A stretch of 64,000 bases of DNA from Trichuris trichiura (Eukaryota > Nematoda > Enoplea > Trichinellida > Trichuridae). How positions within the stretch are numbered: the stretch's first letter is position 1; every line of letters begins with the position of its first letter. The notes under the pieces were generated by a model. The model made no database searches and was not told where the DNA came from. It saw only the letters and a list, made by a program, of their open reading frames with translations. The translations under genes and the position numbers were made by a program. The stretch spans positions 124,001 through 188,000 of the forward strand of contig JBAJFE010000033.1 of the NCBI GenBank assembly GCA_037903355.1. Direction: 5' to 3'. Positions 40,909 to 52,073 of the stretch are shown one piece after another.

Positions 40909-41177
40909 TGGTTGCGACTTTAATGCGACTCGGAACCGTGCTAACCGTTTAATGCGGAGAGAGGAAAGTTAAAGTCGTGCGTCGAGACGTGTGATAAACA
41001 GAAGAGGGAGAGGGGTGGCTAAGCGTGTTTAAATATGGGAGTCATACGGCGAGAAGACCTGAATAATAATGGAAACCTGAAACCTGAATAATAAATGGGG
41101 TCGGTCGACGGGGGACAGGTAAATATGGATCGCATGTGAGGGGGGCCATAAATTATATTTTATTGCTAGAGGCAGCA
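40909..41177 (-). repeat. BEL-B 3' LTR
   Basis: 269 bp. It differs from the 5' LTR at about five positions (for example CCATAAAT versus CAATAAAT near 41149). Confidence 0.93.
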
Positions 41178-41210
41178 AACGCTGGCCTTGTGGACCATTT
41201 ACCGTCCACA

Positions 41211-43661
41211 CTAATCAGCCTCTTGCAACAGTAGGAGCTTGTTCACTGGTCGGTGAGTTGTGGTCAAGGCTAATGCTACGTCAGCTGAACGAACAACACC
41301 ATCTTTGCCGGAGTAAACTGTAGTAACACGGCCAAGTGGCCAGCTGCCTCTAGGAGTGTTAGGATCCACCAAAACGACAATATCACCAACAGACATACTC
41401 CGTTCCCTCTTCGTCCATTTTCCACGTCCAATGAGAGATGGGACATACTCCTTCATCCAGCGGCGCCAAAAATGGGTTGCTAGAGCTTGAGCATATCTCC
41501 AGCGTTTGCGGAAAGTAAAGTCGGAATCAGTGAACACATCAGGTGGAAAATTGGGTTGGCTTCGCCCTGTGAGTAGATGGTGAGGTGTTAATACTTCCAC
41601 TTCGCGTGTCTCTAAGGAGGCGTATGCGAGCGGTCTTCCGTTCAATAGATTTTCGACGTAGCATAATGCAGTCGTAAGGATTTCGTCGGTCAAAGTTCTC
41701 TTGTAGAAAATAGCGGTCAGCGCCCGTTTTGCGGATCGGATTAGTGCTTCCCATGCGCCACCCATATGCGGAGCCGCCGGTGGATTGAAATGCCAACTAG
41801 CACGGCGTATCGACAAAGTTTCAGCAATTTTTGCATGGTTTAGTTTTTGAATACATTCTTGTATCTCGCGTTTGGCGCCAACGATATTCGTGCCATTATC
41901 ACTCCAATACGCTGCGGGAGTTCCTCGCCTTTGTTCGAAACGAAATAACACCGACAGAAATGAATCCGTGTCGAAGGTGTAGGCTACTTCGAGGTGCACG
42001 GCTCTGGTGGTCAAACAGGTAAAGAGACACGCCCAGCGCTTTACCATTCGGCGAAAGATATTGACTTCGAACGGTCCGAAGTAGTCTACTCCGCAATGAG
42101 TAAATGCCGGTAAACCGGGAGTCAGCCGAAATTTCGGTAATGCTGCCATCCGTGGTGTCTTAGGAAAGGCGTACAGACGTTTACACTTAAGACATCGGTT
42201 CAATATACGTCGAACAGTCGTACGTCCCTTTGGTATCCAATACAATTTGCGGATTTCATGGAGGGTACGATCAGCGGAAGCATGTGCCAGGCGGTTGTGC
42301 GTATCCCAAATAATTAGCTCAGTCAGGCGATGCATTCGTGGCAGTATAACTGGGTGCCGCGAATCCAGCGGTATGGGGGCATTTTCAAGTCGTCCACCGA
42401 CACGAAGGATTTGTCTGGTATCGAGAAATGGCGTGAGTTTGATGAGGCTCGAGTCGGCCGAAAGTTCTCGCTGCCGTCTTAGAGCAGTTACCTCCTTGGA
42501 GTAAGCCTGGTTTTGTGCCTTGCGGACCAAAATCACGAATGCGTTATCGATCTCTGTAACGTCGAGTTCTGCATGATACTCAAGTGATTTTGGTCGACGT
42601 CGAGCGTTCGAGCAAAAGCGATTGAGATACGCCATTATTCGAATAACACGGGTAAGGCGGGAGAACTTACACAACAGAGCCTCGATAGGATCAACATCTT
42701 CGCTGATCGAGCCGATCCAATCAGTCGCGCAGACTTCGGGATCGTCAACTAGATTCAGTGGCTGGACCACTTCCGGGAGACTCGGCCATAGGCTCTGATT
42801 CCTTAACAGGAAATCTGGTCCGGTATAAAAGAGATGATCTGGCCCCAGATCGGCGGGTATCAGCCCTCTGCTACAACAATCAGCGGGATTCTGCCGACCT
42901 GGCACGTGATGCCATTGCGTGGGTTTTGAATATTCGTGTATTTCGGCAATACGATTACGTACGTAGGTGTGGAAACGATAGGTCGTAGACGAGACCCAGC
43001 GGAGGACGGTCGTCGAGTCGACATGAAAATGCATGTCATCAATTTTAATACGCAATTCTTCGCGTATCGTAACTGCTAATCGAAGTGCCATGAGTGCTCC
43101 ATTAAGTTCCATGGGTGGCATGGTAATTGGCTTCAGAGGAGCAACCTTCGATTTTGCCATAACGAATGACACATGAAAACCGTTTACGGTTTCAAAGCGT
43201 AGGAAGGCAACTGCACCAAGCCCGATCTCTGATGCGTCACCAAATGTATGCAGCTGGATATTGGTCCACCGGCAGTTAACTGGAGTTAGACAGCGGTGGA
43301 TTGTGATATTCTTAACTGCGGTGAGGGAATCAACCCATCTCGTCCATTGGTCTAAGATGGTATCAGGAAGGTCATCATCCCACTCGACTTGGATTCTCCA
43401 AATCGCTTGTATCAACAACTTCGCTCGAAGCGTGAGTGGGGCAAAAAATCCTAGCGGGTCAAAGATACTGGCTGTAGCCCGCAATAGTTGCCGTTTGGTT
43501 TTCGCTTCTGGCGGAATCTTAAAATGTGCTACGAAGTCGTCGGTGACGCTGTTCCAACTTAAACCTAAAGTACGCTCGATGGGAACAGCATCCAAATCCA
43601 TATCTGCGGGTTCGATGGTTCTGTTACATATTGCAGAGAAAACTTGTTCATGCGTCGAACG
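41211..43661 (-). pseudogene. BEL-B RNase H-like, integrase and C-terminal DUF5641-like part of Pol
   Basis: The 796-codon frame continues the polyprotein after an in-frame stop at about 43663. It has ERTLGLSWNSV and IFDPLGFFAPLTLRAKLL (connection), HTFGDASEIGLGAVAF and HVDSTTVLRWVSS, HHVPGRQNPADCCSRG (RNase H-like), a zinc-binding HNRLAH...CLKCKR segment near 440-475, and the integrase core with HCGVDYFGPF (Asp near 503), YWSDNGTNI (Asp near 567) and HMGGAWEALI (Glu near 618). It ends with the BEL-specific SVGDIVVLVDPNTPRGSWPL domain. Catalytic residues all appear intact. It is separated from the RT part only by a TAG. Confidence 0.93.
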
Positions 43662-45122
43662 CCACTATGCAAGTGGAAACCCAGCTTTCGTTAAAACCGT
43701 GTTTAGCATGTCGGCGATTCCCACGGCTTCTTCCACGGAGCGAAATGATGCCAACCAGTTGTCGACGTAGAAATGATCGACAATTTGCGAATGAATTAAA
43801 CCAGCGGCGTCTCCAGCATCCCTAGCTGCCTGTCGTAAGGCGTAGGCGCACACACATGGAGATGATGTCGCACCAAATATCTGGACGTTCATTTGGTATT
43901 CACGAGGCTCTTCATGAGTTCCGGGATTCCGCCAGAAGAAACGCAACGCTGAAACGTCTTCTTGTCGTACTCTGACTTGGTGAAACATTTTGACGATGTC
44001 GGCGGTACACGCATAACGGTAGCGGCGGAAACGTAGCAGAACGCCAACAAGGTTTGCAAGAAAATCAGGCCCTTTCAACAACTCGGAATTAAGCGAAGTG
44101 CCCCGCGATTTAGCAGCAGCGTCAAAAACGACGCGTAATTTATTTGGTTTGTTGGGGTTCAGAACCGGATGATGTGGTAAGTACCATGTTCTGCCGATAG
44201 GTCTGACATTTGCTTCTTCGGTGGTTAAGACATTTGCGTGATCGTAACTTAAATATTCCTCTATGGCGGCGACGTACTTGCCTGCGAGGTAAGGGTCGTT
44301 TATCAGCCGACGCTCCAAGGCATAGAAGCGTTTCAAAGATGTCGAACGGTTGTCCGGAAGTCTAGGGTGATCCGTTTTCCATAGTAAGCCAGCTTCATAG
44401 CGTTCTCCTGTAAAGCGGATTGTCGTCTCCAGAATTCTTAAGGCGCGTTGCTCATCCGGACTTGCGGTGTTGATTTCCTTTGGCTGTATGCCAAATATAT
44501 CAACGTCGAACAGGCGTTCCATTAGTTCGCTTAAGCTTGGTCGGTCCGGGTTGTTAGCGAGAGTTATGCCGAAGCATTTTTTGGTGTGCGTTTCAACATA
44601 AGGGGCAAATGGGCCAACTAAGCACCATCCAAACGGTGTCAGTGTGGCGTGCGGAGAACGTGGTCGATCAGGGTCGGTTTTGTACTGGATGACCTCATGC
44701 GCGGAAGGATTGTCAATGCCGATAAGAACTGTCACTTCTCCACCCGTGAGAGGTAATTCGTGTTCAATGTCTCGCAGATATTCGAAACGGCTCACAACAT
44801 CTTTGATATCGACAGGTTTGCGGTTCAAATGCAGCTTCGGAACTGCATAAGCGTCGTCGACGTTTAGTTCGAATAACCCATCCTGAGAACGAACAGTGAA
44901 GGAAACGCGTCGAACAGTGAACGTCGGATCATTTGCGTGGAAAGTCGTAAAGCGGCACGACTCGGTTGGGCCGGTAAGGTGAAGTTTATCCGAGAGATCA
45001 AGTCTAATCATACTGATTTCGCTCCCCTTATCCAGAAGCGCCATCGCGGGTATATCATGCCCATCTGCTCCAGCGATCAGCATCGGAACAATGGGAAGCA
45101 TGCAAGTCCATTTAGTTCCACG
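43662..45122 (-). pseudogene. BEL-B protease and reverse transcriptase
   Basis: The frame (478 codons from 45101) starts within an aspartic-protease-like domain, MALLDKGSEISMI, where BEL elements normally have Asp-Thr-Gly, so Thr is Lys here. RT motifs follow: LRVVFDAAAKSRGTSLNSEL, CTADIVKMFHQVRV, REYQMNVQIFGATSSPCVCA and VDHFYVDNWLASF. The active-site box reads YVDN instead of YVDD, a change expected to damage polymerisation. Stops (TAG) at about 45121 and 43663 separate it from gag and RNase H/integrase, which are in the same frame. Confidence 0.93.
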
Positions 45123-46380
45123 CTACTTACCCTTAACGGTTCCTGCGAATGGCTTTGTCGGATTTTCTGTAACGCGCGACGCGCTACACGGTCGCATTGG
45201 ATAAAGACGTGGAGCGCCGTGAAATAACGGATGATGTAAAGCATTGCAGCCATTCTTACCGCACTGCCGTTTCGAACGGCAATTTCGACTAACGTGATCA
45301 TTTTCTAAGCAACGATAACAGCAGTTATTCGCCTTTACAACGTCAGCGCGTTTTTCGATTGGCAATTCACGGAACGTCTTGCAATATGCAAGTCGGTGAT
45401 GCCCGTGACAAATAACACATAGGGGGCGAGAGAATGCTTGAATGGCCGGCCCGTCAGAGATTGGCGATCGTTCGACAGGTTGAGCCACGGTGGTGTAGAC
45501 GCCGGGGCGTCGAAACCGTTGTCCGGCATGTCTATACTTCATTTTATTCTCATCGTCAAGGTCTTCGCTTACCGCTTCAGCGGCCTCCCTACGCATTTCG
45601 AGCCAGTCAGAGAGGTCGCGTAAATTCGGTCGTCGTTGATCGTAGTTTTCCACCACGTGTCGTCCCCAGTCATCTCTGAGACGCTCCGGCATCTTTTTCA
45701 CGGCAGCCATGAGATTACCGGCGGATTCAATTTCTACATGATGATTTCCTAGAGAGAGAGTGGCGACGATGCCTTGCAATTCATTACAGAAGGAGCGTAA
45801 GCCCGGCAAATCAAAGTCCTTCCAGGTTGGTAGCCCTTCAATAGATTTCAAACAAGCGTGTATGATCCTTTGAGGATTTCCATATCTGCGCTCGAGTACG
45901 CGCATTAATTCTTCGTAACATTTCGGGTTGTACAGATATTTTGAAACTGATCTTTTAACGTCGTCGTCCAACAGCTCACGTAATATGTTCAAGCGGTCTG
46001 TGTCGGACTCCAAAACGTCATGCACAGATTGACGGAACGACGTGATGAACATCGGCCAGTCTCTGGTTTTGCCGTTAAATTTGGGAATCTCCAGTTTGGG
46101 CAAACGACTTGCAAGGAGTGAATGACATGGATGTGACAACTGTATTGTCTGGGCGGTGGGAGCGGATGATCGATGTCCGTCGCATTTGCCAGAAGTAAGC
46201 GGCCTTGGAGCCAGGTACGGTTGAGTCACGTCGGCAGGTAGCGCTGCATTGACATCGGTGGGAACAGCGGGACCTATTGGCAAAGGTCGTTGGGCAGGAG
46301 AAGACCGGTTCCGTGCGCAGGAGGTGGTCTGAAGAACGTCGTGTGAGTGAGACGTTTCATCTTTCTTGCGTGCCCCGTTT
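45123..46380 (-). pseudogene. BEL-B gag, capsid-like and zinc-knuckle part
   Basis: Frame 46283-45123 contains LPKLEIPKFNGKTRDWPMFI (start of the DUF1759 region), DDDVKRSVSKYLYNPKCYEE, and VIHACLKSIEGLP-type wording. Cys/His knuckles follow: CVICHGHHRLAYC and CCYRCLENDHVSRNCRSKRQC. It lies one frame away from the N-terminal gag frame (46379-47014); the shift occurs near 46385. A normal BEL gag-pol is one polyprotein. Codon frame is shared with the protease/RT part downstream. Confidence 0.9.
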
Positions 46381-47014
46381 ACAGATAGCCAATGCTGAAC
46401 CGTATATCGTAGGAGAGTGAACGAGTGCGCTGTGCCTGCAGCTCGTCATCTCCATAAATTGAGCGTTCCTGTTCGTCCAACACATCAATTTCTCGCTTAA
46501 GAACTAACTGTTCCTGCTCTTCCCTGAAACGTTCCTGTTCATGCGTCACTTGAAGCTGCCTCTGGCGTTTCGCTTGCTCATGTTCTAACTTGAGGCGTTC
46601 TAGTTCGATCTCCAGAGCTTTTCGTCGGCTATAACGCGCAGCCGCGGCGGAGCTTCGACTGGAGATGACTGAACTTGCATCATCTGCTCTTTGGAGGAGA
46701 TGGCGATCGACGCGTTCGCGACATGCGGCAGATATGGACAATAAATTCTCACCCCATTTAGTTATTCCTTCGAGATCATCGTCGGTAGTCATGAACGATC
46801 GCATACTGCCGTTACATTGCAGGCACAGATCAGTGAGGCTGTTCAACTCTGTGACTAAGGAGAAGAGTTTTGAACGGCTCAGACTGCTGCGTATATGCGC
46901 GTCGATTTCTTTTACCATGTTCGTATGCCGGATCTTCAACCTTCTTCTTTCCCTGCGTCGCTCGTCGAGGCTTAAGTCGTTTGTAACGGCTTCGGTCGAA
47001 TGACTTGCTGCCAT
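46379..47014 (-). CDS. BEL-B gag N-terminal part (211 codons)
   Basis: It starts MAASHSTEAVTNDLSLDERR, 129 bp inside the primer-binding site, and is rich in Arg, Glu and Gln with a long predicted coiled coil (ALEIELERLKLEHEQAKRQR, REEQEQLVLKREIDVLDEQE). Such coiled coils precede the DUF1759 capsid region in BEL/Pao gag. The start is the first Met downstream of the LTR in a frame that fits. A one-base frameshift near 46385 separates it from the rest of gag. Confidence 0.85.
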   Translation of the reverse strand: MAASHSTEAVTNDLSLDERRRERRRLKIRHTNMVKEIDAHIRSSLSRSKLFSLVTELNSLTDLCLQCNGSMRSFMTTDDDLEGITKWGENLLSISAACRERVDRHLLQRADDASSVISSRSSAAAARYSRRKALEIELERLKLEHEQAKRQRQLQVTHEQERFREEQEQLVLKREIDVLDEQERSIYGDDELQAQRTRSLSYDIRFSIGYL

Positions 47015-47142
47015 ATTCGGTTGGGGTATGGTGAGTTAAACGTAGAGCGGTTGCCTGCCACGCGGTGATTAACAGTTGCCGGTACGTTGTTCGTAATGGC
47101 TGCAAACCCAGTCAGCAAAGAGCACACGGTAATCGCAAACGT

Positions 47143-47160
47143 TTCCCGGCCGACGCACCA
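47143..47160 (-). other. BEL-B primer-binding site, tRNA-Gly(GCC)-like
   Basis: The minus strand reads TGGTGCGTCGGCCGGGAA, one base after the 5' LTR end. This is complementary, with one mismatch, to the 3' end of a typical eukaryotic tRNA-Gly (GCC), including CCA. Confidence 0.8.
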
Positions 47161-47161
47161 G

Positions 47162-47430
47162 TGGTTGCGACTGTAATGCGACTCGGAACTGTGCTAACCG
47201 TTTAATGCGGAGAGAAGAAAGTTAAAGTCGTGCGTCGAGACGTGTGATAAACAGAAGAGGGAGAGGGGTGGCTAAGCGTGTTTAAATATGGGAGTCATAC
47301 GGCGAGAAGACCTGAATAATAATGGAAACCTGAAACCTGAATAATAAATGGGGTCGGTCGACGGGGGACAGGTAAATATGGATCGCATGTGAGGGGGGCA
47401 ATAAATTATATTTTATTGCTAGAGGCAACA
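47162..47430 (-). repeat. BEL-B 5' LTR
   Basis: 269 bp, TG...CA on the minus strand, partner of 40909-41177. An ATAAAAT box follows the LTR start on the minus strand. Confidence 0.93.
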
Positions 47431-47435
47431 GCTTC

Positions 47436-47577
47436 TAAATTAGGGAACGTCATGCCTGCATCAATCTCTGCGGAAGGCATATTTTGGCGTTCCCTGTCCG
47501 GCGCCAGTGTGAGCTCTAGATGTCTGGCGTTTGCGCTGCTTGAGACACGCTCGCCGACCGCGGACCTCTCACTAGGG
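47436..47577 (+). pseudogene. Continuation of the frame interrupted by BEL-B
   Basis: See 40760-40903. The frame from AAATTAGGGAACG stays open to the hAT-1 left end. Identity unknown. Confidence 0.35.
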
Positions 47578-49055
47578 CAGTGTTTCTCATGGTTGGTCAG
47601 GTGCCCCACCAGGAGGGCTCAACGCGCCAAGGGGCACGCTGGAGGGCACATGCCCCACCTGGGATGTGTTGAAGGGCATCGGAAGGTGAGGTTTGAGGGT
47701 CAGGTATTGTGCGTACTGGTTTAGATAACGTTTCATGCTATGCGCGATGCCGGCTACCCCACAATCCACCACATGAACCAATCACTGCTCGTGAAAATGA
47801 CCATTTAGATCACGCGGCAGAAGGAATCGCATGTTTGTCACCGGCGTTGGGTTGAGTAAAGGTAGCTTTCTGCTGAGAAGCACTGAGCGCAAAGCACATA
47901 ATTCACATCAGAGAATAGTTGCCCGCGTTATCAGAATGCGCCATAGTTTTTGTGATATATTTGCGCCTGATTTACAATTCAACCAGCAATTAGCGCGTGC
48001 TAGCGTAGCAATGACTCTGCTTTACAAATTTGTCAACGATTACCATCTCTTGTCCCAACTCTGTGAAAAGTCGACTCTCTTCCCTTTCTTTCTTTGCGTC
48101 TGTTGTCCACGCAGCTACAATGCAAGCATACGCGTTAGCGACGGAGAATCATGCGTGCCGCTTACACATTTTCTGAAAACACTTTCTCTTTACGGTTGCT
48201 TTTCTCCTATGTTCGCTCCAGGTTTGCCAGCGCAAATTCAGTAAGCCATATTGTCCTTCGAACGTCGTAGCTGTAAATCTTTGATATACTTGTCTAGTTG
48301 ATTTTGAGAAGTGACTTTGCAGAGGCTCAGTCATGGCTCAGGCGAGCAAGAAATGTAGGCAATATAGTAGCGAATATCTGGGCTTTGGTTTCGCTGTTAT
48401 GCCGGGTACAGAACCTCTACCAGTATGTTGGTTGTGGGAAAGACTTTTTTCAAACGAGTCTATGAAGCCGTCCAGGCTGAAATGCCATTCAATAGGGCGG
48501 CACCCGAACATGAGTAATAAGGACGTGTTGTACTACCGGGCCCTAAGGGAGAAGGTAATGAAGAGCTGAAGGCCAGGTTGTCACAGGGTTATCAGCAGTT
48601 TTGGTTGCAGAAAGAAATCCCGGAGTTGTACCCCGGCGTATGGGATGTGGTAAAAAACTTACTGATTTGTCTTCCCTCATCGAGTCTAGTGGAGCGCGCA
48701 TTTAGTATCGTTACGGACCTTGTGACGAAGAAACGCAGTCAGCTGCAAATAGTCAGACGCGGCTATCTGCGTCAGCGAGTTATTGAGCCCAATACCTCGA
48801 TCGAGCCCAACATCGACAGGCTAGTTCGGTCGCATCTGCGCGAGTTAAGCAGCTATCATAGACTTCTCGAAAAACAAATTGCAGAAATAAATCTGTACAG
48901 CTGTAGTTGACCTTCTAGCGTTGCAACCATTTCAGCCACACAGTGCGTTGAAATTGGCCAATCAGTGCGCTCGAGGTTGGCCAATCAGAATAGGGGGACG
49001 GACGTCAGGAACGTTCTCAGGGGGGCCCAAACTGCCTCTCGCTTGAGAAACACTG
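47578..49055 (+). mobile_element. hAT element hAT-1, internally deleted
   Basis: The ends are CAGTGTTTCTCATGG and CTTGAGAAACACTG. Its interior is collinear with hAT-2: 5' block 47578-48300 with 49723-50760, BED-like frame, then directly the C-terminal frame, so the central transposase is deleted. The flanking octamers (CACTAGGG, ACTTACAC) do not match, which suggests a rearrangement across the element. Confidence 0.78.
48333..48910 (+). pseudogene. hAT-1 transposase: BED-like finger joined to dimerisation domain
   Basis: 48333-48569 reads MAQASKKCRQYSSEYLGFGF...PVCWLWERLFSNESMKPSRL then H-x-H-like GRHPNMSNKD. In hAT-2 the equivalent is PVCLLCKRVF, so one Cys of the zinc finger is changed to Trp here. 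48578-48910 is the hAT C-terminal domain SSSLVERAFSIVTDLVTKKR. The joint falls within REKV(M)KS/GYQQFWLQKE and removes the catalytic domain. Non-autonomous. Confidence 0.82.
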
Positions 49056-49276
49056 ACTTACACTGTGCGCATTGCGCGCAGGTTGTCTGTAAGCCATACC
49101 TTTCGTAGTTCCATTAGTAACTGTTACTCCGCTTTTACGTTGCCGCCTGGAACTCTTGCAGGCTAATCTCATAATCCGGTTACGCAAGCCGCTGTGCATA
49201 ATCTCCCCGAAATCCCCACTTAACTTCCTTTGAAGTTGCCGCCACAGCTCCTGGGGGAACTATGTTGTCAAGACCC
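49056..49276. mobile_element. Merlin-type right-end fragment
   Basis: It contains CACTTAACTTCCTTTGAAGT, GCCGCCACAGCTCCTGGGGG and a terminal AAGACCC at 49270-49276, like the right ends at 2267 and 21706. The left part is absent and hAT-1 lies directly upstream. Confidence 0.6.
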
Positions 49277-49278
49277 TT

Positions 49279-49722
49279 GGTCTGTTCAAGGGACTTCTGC
49301 CCCGTTTCTGGTAGAGGTGTCTACCGGCTATCCTCGGTCCCTGGTGCCCCGCTTTATAGACGAGCTCTGTTTGACAGGTGCCGCAATCTTCATCACCCAG
49401 GCGTTCGTGCAACTAACTGCTTGGTGTCGGTACGCTTTCTATGGCACGGTATATCAAAGGACATTAGCCCTTCGGTGCAAGACTTTTTACGCTGTCAATC
49501 ATCCAAGGTGGGGCGTCATCAGCGCACCCAATTATTTCGCCCCGGCTTCTTCGAGCAGATTCGAAGCCATCCCAATTACGGAAGGCACCGCTACTGAATG
49601 TGCCTGCGCATTACTCCACCTGGATCTTCCGCTTCGATATATGTCTCCGAGTGACATCCGATTGTGGAAGGCAATTCATCAATGACGTCTCGAGCACATT
49701 CTGCAACGTCCTTGGATTACAG
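49279..49722 (+). pseudogene. Gypsy-B integrase, N-terminal part (cut by hAT-2)
   Basis: The frame reads LYRRALFDRCRNLHHPGVRA, TNCLVSVRFLWHGISKDISP, then QDFLRCQSSKVGRHQ, the H-H-C-C zinc-binding domain of a Ty3/Gypsy integrase (last Cys in RCQSSK). After a frame change come RFEAIPITEGTATECACAL and SDCGRQFINDVSSTFCNVLG, the region around the second catalytic Asp. It ends at LQ exactly at hAT-2. The RT and RNase H of this element are not found upstream, so Gypsy-B is also internally deleted. Confidence 0.8.
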
Positions 49723-50152
49723 CAGTGATTCTCATGGTGGGGCAGGAGCCGCACCGGGGGGGGCTTTTGAAGTCCATGGGGGAGCAAATCGCCAAGAGGG
49801 CCCCTTGGGGGTTCATTTGAGCTGTCGGGGGCACATACCCGACCTGGGCTATCGTGTTCAAGTGCATCGGAAGGTGGGGTCTGAGGGTCAGGTATTGTGC
49901 GTACTGGTTAAGATAAAGTTGGATGCTATGCGTGATGCCGGCTACCTCCACTCCATCACATGAACCAACCACCGCTCGTGAAAACGGCCAATCAGAACAC
50001 GTGGCGGAAGAGACCGCAGGTTTGACGCTGGGACGTTCCCGCTCAGGGTTGAGTAAGGAAAGGTTTCTGCTGAGAAGCATTGAGAGCAGAGCACATGATT
50101 CACATCAGAAAATAGTTGCTCGCGTTATGTGCCATCTTTTTTGTGATACGTG

Positions 50153-50387
50153 CAGTTGAACCTCCGTAAGTTGACCACCCAACAGACTGGTCAACCTACA
50201 GAGACCAACCTAACATTGCATCCCTAATCCATGTCACGGCTAAAGCGGTCAGCTTCCCACTTAGGTAGTCGACGTATAGAGGTTGTCCTTGCTATTATTA
50301 ACCTGCGGACCAACTAACCGGTCAAAACTCGGTAAACTTAGGGAGGTGGTCGACATGTAGAGGTGGTCAACTTTGGAGGTTCCACTG
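50153..50387 (+). mobile_element. Mariner/Tigger-type MITE (GTTGACCACC family), copy 2
   Basis: The ends are CAGTTGAACCTCCGTAAGTT and GTCAACTTTGGAGGTTCCACTG, right flank TA. 235 bp, related to 13703-13942. Confidence 0.82.
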
Positions 50388-50777
50388 TATTTGCACCTGC
50401 TTTAAAATTCAAGCAGCGATTAGGGCGTTTTAGCGTAGGTTGGTATCAATGACTCTGCTTTACGATTCAGTCAACAATTACCATGTTTTACCCTAGCTCT
50501 GTTAAAAGTCGACTCCCTTTTACTTCCCTTTCTTTCCTCGCGTCTATTGTCCACGTAGCTACAGTGCAAGCATACGCGTTAGCGATATGGAATTCTGTGT
50601 GCTGCTCACACATTTTCTGGAAACACTTTGCGTGTACTGCTGCTTTTCTCCTGCGCTCGCTCCACTTTAGCTGGCACAAATTCAGTAGGCTACACCGTGC
50701 GTTAAACGTCGTCGCTGTAAGTCTGTAATATTACTTGTCTAGATGATTTCGAGAAGTGACTTTGCAGAGGCTCAGTC

Positions 50778-51333
50778 ATGGCTCAAGCGAGCAAGAAATG
50801 CAGGCAGTATACTAGCGAATATCTGCGCTTTGGTTTCCCTGTTATGCCTGGTACAGAACATCTGCCAGTATGTTTGTTGTGCAAAAGAGTTTTCTCAAAC
50901 GAGTCTATGAAGCTGTCCGGGATGAAATGCCATTTAATAAGGCGGCACCCAAACATGAGTAATAAGGACGTGTCCTACTATCGGGCCCTGAGGGAGAAGG
51001 TAGAGAAGAACAGTACACTAAACAATATGATACCATCTCTCAAAATCAAATCGTGACTGACGTGCAGCGTCATACAGAATTTCACTCTTAACTGAGAAAG
51101 CGGGTATGCCTCATATGATCGGCGAGAAATTGAGAATGCTCGCCATAGCTGAAGTTCTGGAAACCGTGCTTCACCAAAACACACATGATGTTACCAGGAA
51201 AATACCACTGAGCAATGATACTGTTCAGAAACGAATCGACGCAACGGCTGGACACCGAAGAGACGCTCTGCTGCATGCTCAGAAAGAGGGAATTCTTTTT
51301 GCAATTTGGACGAATCTACATTGCCTGAAATGA
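50778..51333 (+). pseudogene. hAT-2 transposase, BED-like finger and N-terminal region
   Basis: 50778-51056 encodes MAQASKKCRQYTSEYLRFGF, then PVCLLCKRVFSNESMKLSGM and KCHLIRRHPN, a Cys-Cys-His-His finger of BED type that binds the element ends. 51106-51333 continues with PHMIGEKLRMLAIAEVLETV and KIPLSNDTVQKRID, parallel to YTIGEQLLLLAVSKVLQIML and APLSNDTVQSRI in hAT-C. A stop and frameshifts intervene. The frame is cut near 51350 by the nested repeat and resumes at 57300. Confidence 0.85.
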
Positions 51334-51394
51334 ATCGCTTTTACTGGCCTACGTCTGGTTTATAAGAGAAGAATGGTTCGTAGAAAAATTTTTG

Positions 51395-52073
51395 CTTTTG
51401 AAAAACGTTTACGGTTTTAACCCGTTTTTTCGCACAGCGTTTATTGTTGTTATTAACGTCCCTCAAGGAGCTTTCAGGTACTACCTTGACCCGTCTTCAG
51501 CGTGAACAGTGTTCGCCGTCAGGCCGCACTCCCTGGTTGCAAGCCCTTCTATCCGGCTATCTTCGGCCGGGTTAAGGCCGTGAAAGTTTTTTCAAAAAAG
51601 GAAATTTAAAAACGCGTTATGAAGAAGAGAGAAAAAAGACAAAAGAAGAAAAAAAGAAAACAAATGCGTACGGGCGCCAAAAGAAAGGAGGAAGAAAAAA
51701 GCAAGCAAGGACAACGAGGACGGTAGCACAAGGACAGATGGATTAGCCAGAGGAAAGAAGAACGTTTAAAACCTGTTTCGTTTAAAACAGACGGGTTTGC
51801 ATCTTTTATTTGCTCGTTGTTGTTCAGTTGTTGCGCCGTCGCGGCAGGTGGGTTTGGAGCTCGCTCTGACATCTGACTGACCAGATGGGGGCCAAAGCTC
51901 GATGGCTCAGGATAGAGCTGACAGCTGCGCCCCGGCCGAAGTTGGTCAGATAGAAGGGCTTGCATCCAGGGAGAGTGGCCCGACGGCGGACATTGTTCAC
52001 GTTGAAGACGGGTCAAGGTAGGACCTGAAAGCTCCGTGAGGAACGTTTATAACAACAATAAATGTGATGCGAA
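51395..52073. repeat. Repeat with inverted ends carrying hammerhead-like motifs; right end at 57172-57265
   Basis: Left block: AACCCG, TTTATTGTTGTTATTAACGT, CAAGGAGCTTTCAGGT, CTTGACCCGTCTTCAGCGTG. Right block, inverse: CACGTTGAAGACGGGTCAAG, ACCTGAAAGCTCCGTGAGG, AACGTTTATAACAACAATAA, and after Gypsy-A AACGGGTTTAAAAACG. Motifs CTGAAGA...GAAA lie at 51500-51472 (minus) and TTGAAGA...GAAA at 52002-52030 (plus). A purine-rich AAGAAGAGA/GAAAAAA region at 51616-51660 recurs at 57229-57268. Gypsy-A inserted into the right arm. Confidence 0.6.

Larger units (their letters stand above)
40909..47430 (-). mobile_element. BEL/Pao LTR retrotransposon BEL-B, nearly complete, 5-bp TSD
   Basis: It is 6522 bp, with 269-bp LTRs at 40909-41177 and 47162-47430 differing at about five positions. 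GCTTC flanks both ends (40904-40908 and 47431-47435). On the minus strand the LTR starts TG(T/C)TGCCTCTAGC and ends CGCAACCA, followed one base later by a tRNA-Gly-type primer site. Gag, protease, RT, RNase H and integrase are all present in order. One frameshift in gag and two in-frame stops are visible, so this copy is probably inactive but young. Confidence 0.95.
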
